64,000 nucleotides of DNA. It comes from Latrodectus hesperus (Eukaryota; Arthropoda; Arachnida; Araneae; Theridiidae). The stretch is taken from NCBI GenBank assembly GCA_037975125.1, contig JAJQOW010000024.1, forward strand, positions 1,078,501 through 1,142,500, in the 5' to 3' direction. Position numbers and translations under genes: made by a program. Of this stretch, positions 24,908-34,604 are shown in pieces (within the stretch, counting starts at the first letter, position 1; each line of letters begins with the position of its first letter). The notes under the pieces were generated by a model. The model searched no databases. It was not told where the DNA came from and saw only the letters and a list, made by a program, of their open reading frames with translations.

Positions 24908-26307
24908 CACATGATTGACCACCGTAAATGCAACACCCAGAAGGAAGTATACAAATAACATAAAAATTTATAACATGAATTAGTGGAGGGGAGATATATA
25001 TGCAAATGATTAGAATTTCAGAGCAGGAACATATCACCCGTGCCTGTGGAGCCACTTTAAAGCACTATTTAAGGCTTGAAGATTTCGACGGTTTCAAGTT
25101 CTACAATTGTGTTTTTCTTGTGTTTTTTTTCCAGAGAAAAAACGATCAATTGTGCTTCGTAGAAAACAGAGATCATTTTTTGATCTATCTGAGTTTGACC
25201 GAGGAAGGATAGTGACCTAACGAGATTGTGAATTATTTTTCAGGGAAATCAGTAATCGTGTTGAACGAAACTAAGCGACTGTAATGCAGATATGTGAGCA
25301 CTAGATGAAGGAGGGTACGACGGATCGACGCGCGAGTTCGATCGCATCCACCTCAATGCATCACTTCACATGATGACAAGCAAATTGTACGCATGGCAGT
25401 GACGGATCACTCAGCTACATCACGAACCGTAGCACAGCACATTCAGTCTGCAACGCATCATCCAGTGCCTGCGCGTGTACCATTTGACACCGTTTACACC
25501 AGAATAGTCAGTCCGCAAGACATACATTGCTTTGTCTATCCTTGACACTAAGTCACAGACACCTCCGCCGCCAATGGTGCTATGAAAGAATGATGTGGAA
25601 GGCAGAATGGAAGGAAATTGTCTTTACTGATGAGTCACATTTCTGTCTGGAGACACCATGGAGAGAGGATGCTGAACAGCTGCGTTATGCACCACCACAC
25701 TGATCTTGCAAAGAATATTATGGTATAGGGTGGTATTGGATATCTCTCTCACACTCCTTTAGCACGCACTGCTGATATTTTAAAAGCCAGCGCTACGTTT
25801 CCGAGGTGTTGGAGCCGGTTGTCCTTCCTTACCTTCAGGGCATGCTCACAACAATATTTCAATAGGATAATTCGCAAAAACACGTTGCATGCATTGTCAA
25901 AGGATTCATCGTCTATCGCCAGATAGAATTGCATCCCTGGCCCACTTGCTCTCCGGATCTTCCACCGTTGGAAAATATGTGGCCCATGGTTGTTCAGCGA
26001 TTGAACCAGATTACTTCCCGTGATGCCACACTAGATCAACTTTGGCAACGTGGGGAAGCTGTTTAATCTGCTGTACCCCAAGAATACATCCAAAGTCTCT
26101 TTGTATCAATGTCGAGGCTTGTTGCAGCGATGATCTCCAACAATGGTGACTATTCTGAGTGTCTACTGATTTTGACATGAAACACACTTCACAGAAGTCT
26201 ATAAATTTAATCATTTGATATTTGGTTAACATGTTATCTACAAAATAAATTTTGTTGTGGTATCTCTTTTCTTTCTTGGTGTTACACAGTTTAGATGGCC
26301 AGCAATG
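24908..26307 (+). mobile_element. Tc1-like DNA transposon B, decayed
   Basis: The element is bounded by TA at 24906-24907 and 26308-26309. Its left end reads CACATGATTGACCACCGTAA then ATGCAACACCCAGAAGG. Its right end is the inverted counterpart, CTTTCTTGGTGTTACACAGT then TTAGATGGCCAGCAATG. The 1,400-bp length is normal for the family. A broken DD34E transposase fills the interior. The left 215 bases are also present as a separate fragment at 12285-12500, so the family has amplified here more than once. Confidence 0.8.
25185..26180 (+). pseudogene. Tc1-like transposase pseudogene (DD34E)
   Basis: Reading across several frames gives LSEFDRGRIVTYRDC at the start of the helix-turn-helix domain, then a run of stops and shifts. 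The first catalytic aspartate is visible in VFTDESHFCLE (codon near 25629), the second in a decayed DNSQKHVACIVK (codon 25866-25868), and the glutamate in CSPDLPPLENMWPM (codon 25971-25973). Counting codons leaves 34 residues between the second aspartate and the glutamate, which is the DD34E spacing. The C-terminal block with TLDQLWQRGEAV and SMSRLVAAMI follows. All three catalytic residues survive, but multiple stops make the copy inactive. Confidence 0.75.
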
Positions 26308-26309
26308 TA

Positions 26310-28915
26310 TTTTGAATTAAAAATCAAAATTTCCCACAGTTGAAAAAATTAAATTGAAGCAATTTTAGCAAAACTAAGATTTTATAAGGAAAGTTTTATT
26401 TAATTCAGTCTGAAAAATGTTTGAAACTTCTGAAATATTTTAAAAGAAATTCAACTACATTGATTGAAAATTTGAATGTAATTCTTAACTCAGGCTGATT
26501 AAAACTGTAAGTATATTAAAACAAAATAAATATTAAAAAATGAAGTTAACAATTTTTTTCAATATCAATTAAGCAACAGAATATATAACTGTTAGAATTT
26601 AGTTAAGGTTTTACTAAAATATGAAATATTAAATATAAAATTAATAATAATACAATTGTTTGACAAATTGATTTTCTTATTCATTTTTTTATAAATTTAT
26701 TTACAAATGATTTTTGGTTCCAATAATTTAGTCAAATCATATGATATTTATTCACTTATATCCAGGCAGGATTATCATCAGGATGAGGCAGGCATTAAAC
26801 CAAATTAGACTGATATGTTTAAATGTGGATAGAGTCCAATGGGTAAGTTGTAAGATATAAATGTTTAAATATGATTATTCCAGTACAATTAATTCCAGTA
26901 CGTGATACTATGTACTCACAGTTCGAATATGCAGTAAATTACTTTTTGAAAAGGGAGCATCTTCTGTGTAATCAAAATATTCACGTTACCAAAATCTGCG
27001 AAATTAACTTATAAAGACTTCAGCAGAAATAATGTAAATGAAACCATGTTAGAAGCAGGCAAAGTAATTTTATGAAATTAGCAACTGTTATTATCAAATA
27101 TATTCAGGATATCTGAATCCAGGTGAAAAAAATAATTCCTGGAACTGAAACTCGTATTAAAGGAACATTCCGTATGCTTCAGGGGAAGATTTAATTAAGG
27201 TAATTGGCAAATACAATTCAGTTAGAATAAACGTAACGTCGTAACATTAATTATTTATAATCAGTGGAACATTTCTCTTAATGCATTTATGCGTATTTTT
27301 TTTTTATTCAAATTGCTTAAAACTTAAATAACATTTAAACAAGAAGAATATGAATGTAGTAATTTTTAAATAAATAGTAAAGTGAAAAAATTCATTATTT
27401 ATTATAGATACTTTACTAATAATATAATAATTTTTAAAGTATCATCATAAAAATATGAAATGTTATAAATTAAAAAAATTAAGTTCAGTTATATATTTGT
27501 TTGAGAAATAATATATGCTGAAGAGCAAGCACACATGAACATATGTTTTCTCAACATTAGGATACCATGTAGGTTATTCATTTTGAATATTCAAATATAT
27601 ATATACATAAGTCACCTTTCTACAACAGGCTGCCTCACGTCATTTTTTATTTATAAAATATTTTATAAACAACTTTAAGAAAATTTAATTATTTTATCTT
27701 AATGTTACATTTTAAATTATTCTAAATTTGATTATAACTAGATATTTTAGTTTTATAGCAAAGCACAAAAATGTGTACATTAGTAAACCCACCATTAGGA
27801 AAGGAAAATTAAGCTGTGGAAGTTTGTCAACATTTTAAAAGGGAGATAAACAGGAAAAAGAGCATACGATGAAGAAAATGTTTCACTCTTTTCCGTAGCT
27901 ATTAAGATAATTGCTCCAACATTGTCGCCCAGTAATTCTATCGTACATAAAATTTAGAAAAAAAACATGAAATTATTATTTCGGAATATTTTGTCTTCAT
28001 CCCAGCTCACAATCCCAGAGATATCCTAAATTCAGCATTAATACCGATTTTTATTTCTTACTGTTCTCGTTTTCCAATGACAATGAGATATTGCGATTTA
28101 CCTATAATTCTTAAGGAAATTTGTTATTTATGTCAAAGATCTGAAAAGCAGTTTTGACAATAATATTGGTGGAATTTAATTATTTCAATAAGTCTTCATT
28201 CTCGCATAAATACGTCTTCATTTGCTATTAAGGCTGCTTTATTCCTTAAACATTTCTATGTTAGTCTATACACGAGTATAGATTAAAATATAAACTAGCA
28301 TTAGGATAAACTAGTTTATCATATAATAATATCATAAACTATAATTAGTTATATGTCCAAATACAAGTTTAAAATTTTTAATATCTCTTATTTATCAGCG
28401 TCAATACTGAAAATGGTTACTTGATACTGATTTGTATAGATTCTGGCATCACTCCTTGTTCTCAAAAGAATGGATAATGAAGATAAACTGAAGCACCTTA
28501 TAATAAAAAGCTAATAATTATCTCAATGTCACTAAACACTAATATTTTCGTAACAATAGCGTTTTTAACCTAATAAGGTTGCAATTAATCAATCTATTCC
28601 TCTATTAAGCTGGATTAAAATGAACGCAAATGTTTTCTGACTTGTAGAAAAATTTTTCTCAAGTAGAGTCATCCCAACATTCTATCTCAATTACCGGGAA
28701 AAGTAATAATCTTTGAATTAAACGTATTTCCCTGTAGAACACGCATGACAAAATTTTAGCTTCCATTCGACAATTTATGAATAACCACATTTCAATACTT
28801 AAGAACTTTTTCCCTTGTAGAGAATGAAAATCGAAAATCTAAATGAATATATCATTGGAATTATTTGAAATCTACAATTTACTTGAAGTCCTTGATTAAA
28901 TTTTATTCCTTTAGC
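26310..28915. other. AT-rich stretch without identifiable genes
   Basis: I see no gene, no convincing repeat family and no RNA gene. It contains one 20-bp palindrome made only of A and T (27650-27669) and a short TA run near 27597. Confidence 0.6.
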
Positions 28916-30971
28916 CACAGCTTCCCAATTTTTTTAGCTGGGGGACCTCTTTTTTAGGCAAAAATTCATGGCGGACCCCTGTCAGTCCAGCGCACAGTAA
29001 CTAGTAAAATTCAGCTCAAAGCCCATCGAAATTAAAAATTTTTGTAATGCAAGTGCCATTTTTTTTCCAATAATCCCACGGTGAATCAAGAGTCTTTGAT
29101 TTAATGATGAATAGAGAAAAAAAAACTTTGAAATGACTACGTTTCTATTAGTCTGAATTCCCACACTCTTTGACCAAAAATTGATTTTCCTCTTGAAAGC
29201 TCGAACTTTGTCGTTTGCAGTCACCGTTGTTATGGTTTTCCCTTGCATAAAGTATTCATTTCGCTCAATTTGGAAAAAATATCTGCCAAATAAGCAAATA
29301 TACATTACCAGTTTTCGTCATTAATAATCTCTACTAATTTGGTATTATGGCAGTCTAAAAGTAAAGCAAGGATTTCTAAACGTAATTCATATAATCGAGA
29401 GAGTGCATTCCCACGTGAGAGCCACCTTACTTCTGTATGCAGAAGCAAAGAATGATGAAGGCTTTCAATATCTTCACACGGTATTTTGAAAAGTCTTGAC
29501 TCCAAAGGCCGTGTAATTAATAATTCCGACAGATTCATCTAAAACTTTCTTGAAGGATACAGGCATTTTTTCGTAGCTAAAGCATATGTGTGGATAATAC
29601 AATGACTACTGCTGCAATCCTTCAAGCTTTCTTTTATTTTCGTTACTGCTCCGACCATTGGACCCGTCATAGCTTTTGCACCACCTGCGCACACATCGAT
29701 GCAATTAGACCATGAAATTCCATTCGTTTTTAAAAAATCATCCACCAAACGGAATATTTCAGCACTTGTTGTATGGTCAAGAAGTGGTTTGCACAATAAA
29801 AGTTCCTCTTTGAAACATCCCAAGTATGCATAACGAACAAAAGCCAATAAAATCGCTAATTCCGCAACGTCAGTAGATTCAACTCTTTGGAGAGAAAATT
29901 AATTGTGTTGGTTCCGAAAAACCAGAGATTCTTTCACATCATTTGACATATCAACTATCCGTTTCTTGATATTGTTTGATAGTGGCACTGAAGATAAAAG
30001 TTTTACTGCTTTTTCGTCTAACATACAAGAAACAATATAGCTAACATATGGGTTTATGAGGGTTTCCGCAATGGTATGAGATTTGCCTGTCTTTGCCATC
30101 CAATAATTTACCAAAAAAGCTTTTAGTGAGTTTTCATTAAATTATTTTTGAATGAGTTTTCATGCAATGTTGAGAAGCAGCTAATTCAGTGCTCCTCCTC
30201 TTTAAAAAATAGATCTCTTAAAGAAGAAATGGAGGTCCGGGTGATTACCCTCAAAATGACTACGCAATTTAGCTGGAACCATCAAACTGTTCGGAAGGAC
30301 TCGTGCGCAAATTTCATACTGAGCTTTACCCTTCTCTGTCTCGATAAAGCCCATTTTTAAATATCTTTCAGTGTACTTACTCTTTTTAGTTATTCTACTT
30401 CCGCAGAGTACTGCAGCTAATCGAGAAATTTCAGAGCTTTCGCAAAATAAACCCGGCTGCGGCGCTTCATGTGACTTCTTCATTTGTCCGCCCTCCTTCG
30501 TCATTAATTTCAACCGGGAGCTTTCCTTGCTGTGAAGACGATGGAGAAACTGCTAGCTTCTTCAGTGATCCCGACTTCAGCCATCGGTCTACGATAGAAG
30601 TAATAAACTGCAAAAAGCAAATGGTACACTCACGAATGGGGCTTAACACTGAACAATGTTTCGAGAAAAACGACAAAATGTGGGCGACCATCCGCCTCAC
30701 ACAAAGCGAGGAGTGCATACGAGGTAGTGAGCACTCTGGTCGGCTGAGTTCTCGCCATTTACGAGGATAATGCTTATAAGGTTTCTACACATCGAGCGCC
30801 GTAAGCCGGCGCGCACGCTACCCTCAGAGTTTAAAAAAGTCGAATAGGGAGGCCACAGCCACCGGCACTAAACTACCAGCAGGTAAACACTTGGGAACCG
30901 TGTTCACGGATCCCCTAGAAAGAGTCGGCGGACCCCTAAGGGGTCCGCGGACCACACGTTGAGAAGCACTG
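28916..30971 (-). mobile_element. hAT-family DNA transposon (Charlie/ZBED-like), decayed
   Basis: The 5' terminus on the minus strand (from 30971) reads CAGTGCTTCTCAACGTGTGG, and the opposite terminus at 28916 reads CACAGCTTCCCAA, matching at 10 of 13 positions. Just outside are CTTTAAGC (30972-30979) and CCTTTAGC (28908-28915), which look like an 8-bp target duplication with one later change. Both ends carry the GGGGACC/GGACCCC blocks common in this group, and the 5' end is notably GC-rich. The 2,056-bp length suits a single-gene hAT element. Confidence 0.75.
28985..30600 (-). pseudogene. hAT transposase pseudogene with BED-type finger
   Basis: The minus-strand product begins near VDRWLKSGSLKK (about 30600). 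After a frame change it continues SKYTERYLKMGF and the BED-type finger region ICARVLPNSLMVPAKLRSHF with a following NHPDL. The first finger cysteine appears replaced, since the sequence reads QYEIC where the family has C..C. Further on come WMAKTGKSHTIAETLINPYV (30114-29899), FRLVDDFLKTNGISWSNCID, and the catalytic-core segment KAMTGPMVGAVTKIKESLKD with SHCIIHTYALATKK (29847-29539). Next is SLLLHTEVRWLSRGNALSR (29538-29305), the W-containing block typical of hAT enzymes. The conserved CTDGA motif reads CAGGA, so its aspartate codon has changed to glycine (+ strand about 29678-29695). Frameshifts separate all segments. Confidence 0.75.
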
Positions 30972-30979
30972 CTTTAAGC

Positions 30980-32311
30980 AATTTCCATATTGCAGAACAT
31001 TCCCAATTTTATTTGCCATTCAGTCTTCTAAAGAGCTTATATAAGTGATTGTAATTATTCAGAGATTAGAAACTCTCGCCAAACTTCCTTTAAAATCCTA
31101 TCAAATTAGAACATTAAATTTTATTTTGAAATAGTTTAAAAGATTACAACTTTTTTATAGATATAGTTACATTTTTAAATCCAAAGAGGAAGTGTGTGTG
31201 CCATGCTTAATTCAACTCCATCAAGACATGTAATATAATGCAAATTTTGTAAATTATGTGAATTAATTTGATTTATTTGTCTCTCAACGGTCCCTTTTTG
31301 CACACGAGGACTACTTAGATCGGAACTTACGGTTTAAAGTGGATTCCGAAGCGCTATAAGCATCCATGCCGTAGGTGGGACTCGAACCCACGAACTATTG
31401 AACCGAAAACAAGAGCGCTAACCATTCGGCTATTCGGCTCAACACAAATTATGTGGTATCATACCTAGTGCGTGAAATTATGCCAGACATGCACAAATAT
31501 TTTTTATGCATGCCGTAATATTATCACCTTTTTTGGGTTTCCAAACTCTTATCAAGATATTTAATTCTTCGAAATATTTAGGAACATGTATTCAAAATTT
31601 CAATCAAATTTATCAAAGCATAAAGAATTTCATAACTTGTTTTTCTTCGATTTTCGGATTGTCAACTAATTTCTAATAAGCATAATCAATGCCGTAATCA
31701 AATTAAGATACAGGTAAAACAGAATTCCTCACTTAAAATCACAGAAAACAATGTGATTTTACATACTTTTATTTTGTCTTCTTAATTCCTTTTCATACAA
31801 GCTACTCAATTTTTAAAAGCTTAATTAAACTTCCATGATGATAATAAGCATATGTTCTAAATGTCCCACCAATTCGTCAGGGTATGCTGAGTGACATAAA
31901 AGGTATGCTTAAATGATACCACATAGCTGAAAAATAATTAATTGTTAAAAAAGATTGAAAAAATAAATTTTTATTAATTTTCTATCAAATTTCTCTAACT
32001 CTACATGATAAAGGGAGTTAGGAACGTTTCGATACAGTTAATAAAGATTTATACTTGTAGCGGCATTCCATTTCCAATGTAAGGAACTGGGTTAGTTTAA
32101 ATGCTATATGTTTTCGTCTCTATTTTGTCCATCAAAAAACTGCTAAATACAACCGACTTATTCATTTTGTTTTTATTTTTATGTTGTCACATTCTCTGTT
32201 ATTATTTCCATTATGAAGTATAATAAAAATACTTTCCGTATTGTAATTAATCTACGCTTATTAGTAATGACATATTTCTGTTTATTTCAAGCTTATCTTT
32301 TAATTGCGTAG
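30980..32311. other. AT-rich stretch around the SINE
   Basis: Apart from the SINE at 31261-31445 I see no gene or repeat here. The final bases (about 32275-32311) form a pyrimidine-containing tract ending in TAG that could serve as a splice acceptor for the segment that follows. Confidence 0.5.
31261..31445 (-). repeat. tRNA-derived SINE with 10-bp target duplication
   Basis: Perfect copies of AAATTATGTG lie at 31251-31260 and 31446-31455. On the minus strand the insert opens with a tRNA-like head containing an A box (TAGCCGAATGG) and a B box (GGGTTCGAGTCCC). A non-tRNA body follows and ends in CCGTTGAGAGACAAATAAAT. It cannot be a functional tRNA because the acceptor stem does not close over seven pairs. 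The insertion was made by another element's reverse transcriptase, as for SINEs generally. It is the best-preserved member of the family in this window. Confidence 0.8.
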
Positions 32312-32475
32312 CTTATGGATTCTATATCTGACCCAATTAAAGATTTCTCGCGTTCGCTAATGGTGACTGGAGCACGTAAAATTTGCCTTGGTCGCAAAGT
32401 CCTTTGGAGTAGAGAAGAGGATGACAGCTCAAGTGTCAACCTCGTCACCGTTTTTGAAAATTACAAAGTGATTGG
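32312..32475 (+). CDS. possible host coding exon, unidentified
   Basis: A 57-codon open frame (ATG at 32315-32317, stop at 32486-32488) stands out as clearly less AT-rich than everything around it and has balanced codon use. It begins MDSISDPIKDFSRSLMVTGA and ends in the segment NLVTVFENYKVIG. A CTTATCTTTTAATTGCGTAG tract lies directly upstream, and GG followed by GTGTGT at 32474-32479 could be a donor site. That would give a 164-base exon in which the in-frame stops on both sides become intronic. I do not recognise the protein. It has no membrane segment or known motif. It might instead be a fragment of an unknown transposon or a chance ORF. Confidence 0.3.
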
Positions 32476-32479
32476 GTGT

Positions 32480-33920
32480 GTATAGCAACTTTCATTTTGG
32501 CAGAAAAGTCAGCTAGAAATATAAAGCAAAAAAATCAACAAATAATTGTGTTTTAAGTAAAAACAATATTCCGTTTTAGGCGTAAACTGAAATGTAAACT
32601 CCGTTTTAATACAAAACAAATCTGTTAATATTTGTCTACGTCTCACTGAAATGAAACGGAGTTGGTTCTAGGACGTTCCTATAGGTTCCACAAGGGAGAA
32701 TTTGGGTAGTAATCCAATAAATGTTGAAACTCTTGCGTTTCTCTTAATAATTTCTATCTATAGGGAATTCAAACAATGGAAACTTATTATTTAAAGAAAT
32801 AGAAAAAAAAATGTGTTGTTAAGAGCTTAAAAGTCATGAAAAAAATGGCAAGCTAAAATTATTCATCTTGATATAAAAAATATTCTAGCAAGTTTAAAAA
32901 ATATTTCAAATTTTGTTTGTTTTTTATTTCTTTTTTTACTTCTTGTATTTACTTACAATATATTGAATAACATTAAAATAAATTATTGTTTTAAAAAGGA
33001 AATATCAATTAACAATTTCTTAATTAATGACTTCTATAAATATTTTATTGATAAAATAATAGTACTCATTATTTAATAAAATTTAAAAACAAACAAAATA
33101 ATTTCAATAAAAATTTTAGGTGCAGTAAACATTTTCATTCGGTAAATTTAGCATTACCCAAAAATTTTTAAGTATATAAAGATTACGCTTTTAAAAAAAG
33201 AAATGTGTTAATTTTACTTTTTTTAAATGTTCAAATATAAAGTTTTCCTGTATTATGCGTTTGCTCTTTGTTATAAGCCGTATTGCGACAAATCACATCT
33301 TAAAGATCAGAGTGCAAGGATTTAAAATTATTTTCAATAATCAAATTATGATACATCTTTATGAACAATGATATTACACAGAACAAATGTAAATCTCGCA
33401 ACTTGAAGATCTATCCGAAATAGAGACAACCATCTGAAAATTGACTCCGAATTATTTCGAGCTAAGCGCTTGAGCGCTAACCATTCCACACAACTAACAT
33501 ATTAAGGATAATATAAAAGAGAAACTATTGTTAGCGTAATTCCTCATTTGTTGGCAGTCAAACATGAGTATTTTATCTTTATTTCTACCTCTCTAATAAA
33601 AATTCAAAAGAGCGTTATTGGTCATAAAATAATAATATGCAATGTTTACTAAAACATTAATCGGTAAAAGTTACCAGACCCGTACGAGATTGGCGCGATT
33701 TCAACTTTTGTCACCAAGCGCTCTACAGCTCTATCGCCAACCTAAATTACGTCACTACGCGCGATAGATGTCAACCAATAACGATCGCGTTCGAACTTCA
33801 GCTTTGAAATCGCGCGTTTTTTAGAATTCCAAATATTAAAAAGTTGAATATTTCATTATAATTAAATACTGTAGAAGTTTTAAAATTATAATAAATAGAT
33901 ACGAAATTTTTAAAAGTTTA
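32480..33920. other. AT-rich stretch grading into a moderately GC-rich patch
   Basis: No gene is supported. A decayed SINE piece sits at about 33395-33505. From about 33670 to 34460 the sequence becomes richer in CG dinucleotides (many GCGC and CGCG words) without any long open frame, which could be an unrecognised non-autonomous element. Confidence 0.5.
33395..33505 (-). repeat. partial, decayed SINE copy
   Basis: The blocks TTGACTCCGAA and, further right, TTGAGCGCTAACCATTC match the body and the head of the SINE at 31261-31445. The B-box region between them has been lost. No target duplication is seen. Confidence 0.35.
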
Positions 33921-34089
33921 TTTTAAATATACCGAGCAATGGCGCCCACCTTAAAAAAACATCAGTGTAGCGCTACCTACTACAGTGCCAACCGGGCAAT
34001 AAAACTAAATTTCGAACGTTAACAAATTTCACCTTTTGTTTAAACTCGAATTTTAATATACCGAGCAATGGCACCCACATTAAAGAAAT
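33921..34089 (+). repeat. direct repeat pair of about 38 bp
   Basis: The segment TTTTAAATATACCGAGCAAT and its continuation GGCGCCCACCTTAAA (33921-33959) recurs with few changes at 34051-34089, an offset of about 129 bases. It marks a local tandem duplication inside the CG-containing patch at 33670-34460. Confidence 0.75.
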
Positions 34090-34556
34090 TTCAGTACGCG
34101 GCACATTCTAACACTAACATGCGATACACACAACTTAAAAATTCATATACTTACTTTCTTACTACCATCACGCTCTAAATAAAAAAAACGTAAGTTCAAT
34201 ACATTCTCATCCATAGTTAATTTTCGCTAGCAACACACAAACTCCAAAATTCGAATATCGAAACTAAATTATTAAATATTATTCTATAATAGTTTCAAGG
34301 GTTACATACAAAACGCGCTTGTCACGCGATCATGTTACCCAATAAACAAAAACACGTCATACATACGTAATCCGAACCGTTAAGCCAGTTTGACGAACTT
34401 ATCGCACCACTTTATCGCCTGCTTGGCGCATTTTACCCTCTGTACGGATCTCTTCACTTTAGCGCATTAATCAAGAAAAACAACAGTTTTTCCAACTTTT
34501 GAGACTCAAAATGTTCAAATTTAATTAAAGAGAAAATTTATTAAATTTTAATGCGA

Positions 34557-34604
34557 GCAACTTTTTTAAATTTTGAGTCCCCATTCAAAATTTAAAAAAG
34601 TTGC
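34557..34604. repeat. 20-bp perfect hairpin with 8-base loop
   Basis: The arm at 34557-34576 (GCAACTTTTTTAAATTTTGA) is perfectly complementary to 34585-34604 across the loop GTCCCCAT. The C-rich loop in an otherwise AT-rich setting is unusual. There is no adjacent ORF that would make it a terminator; it could be a short fold-back repeat or the core of a MITE. Confidence 0.85.

Noticed and set aside
31374..31441. tRNA gene on the minus strand
   Set aside because: A and B boxes are good, but the acceptor stem does not pair, and the segment is part of a SINE bounded by target duplications.
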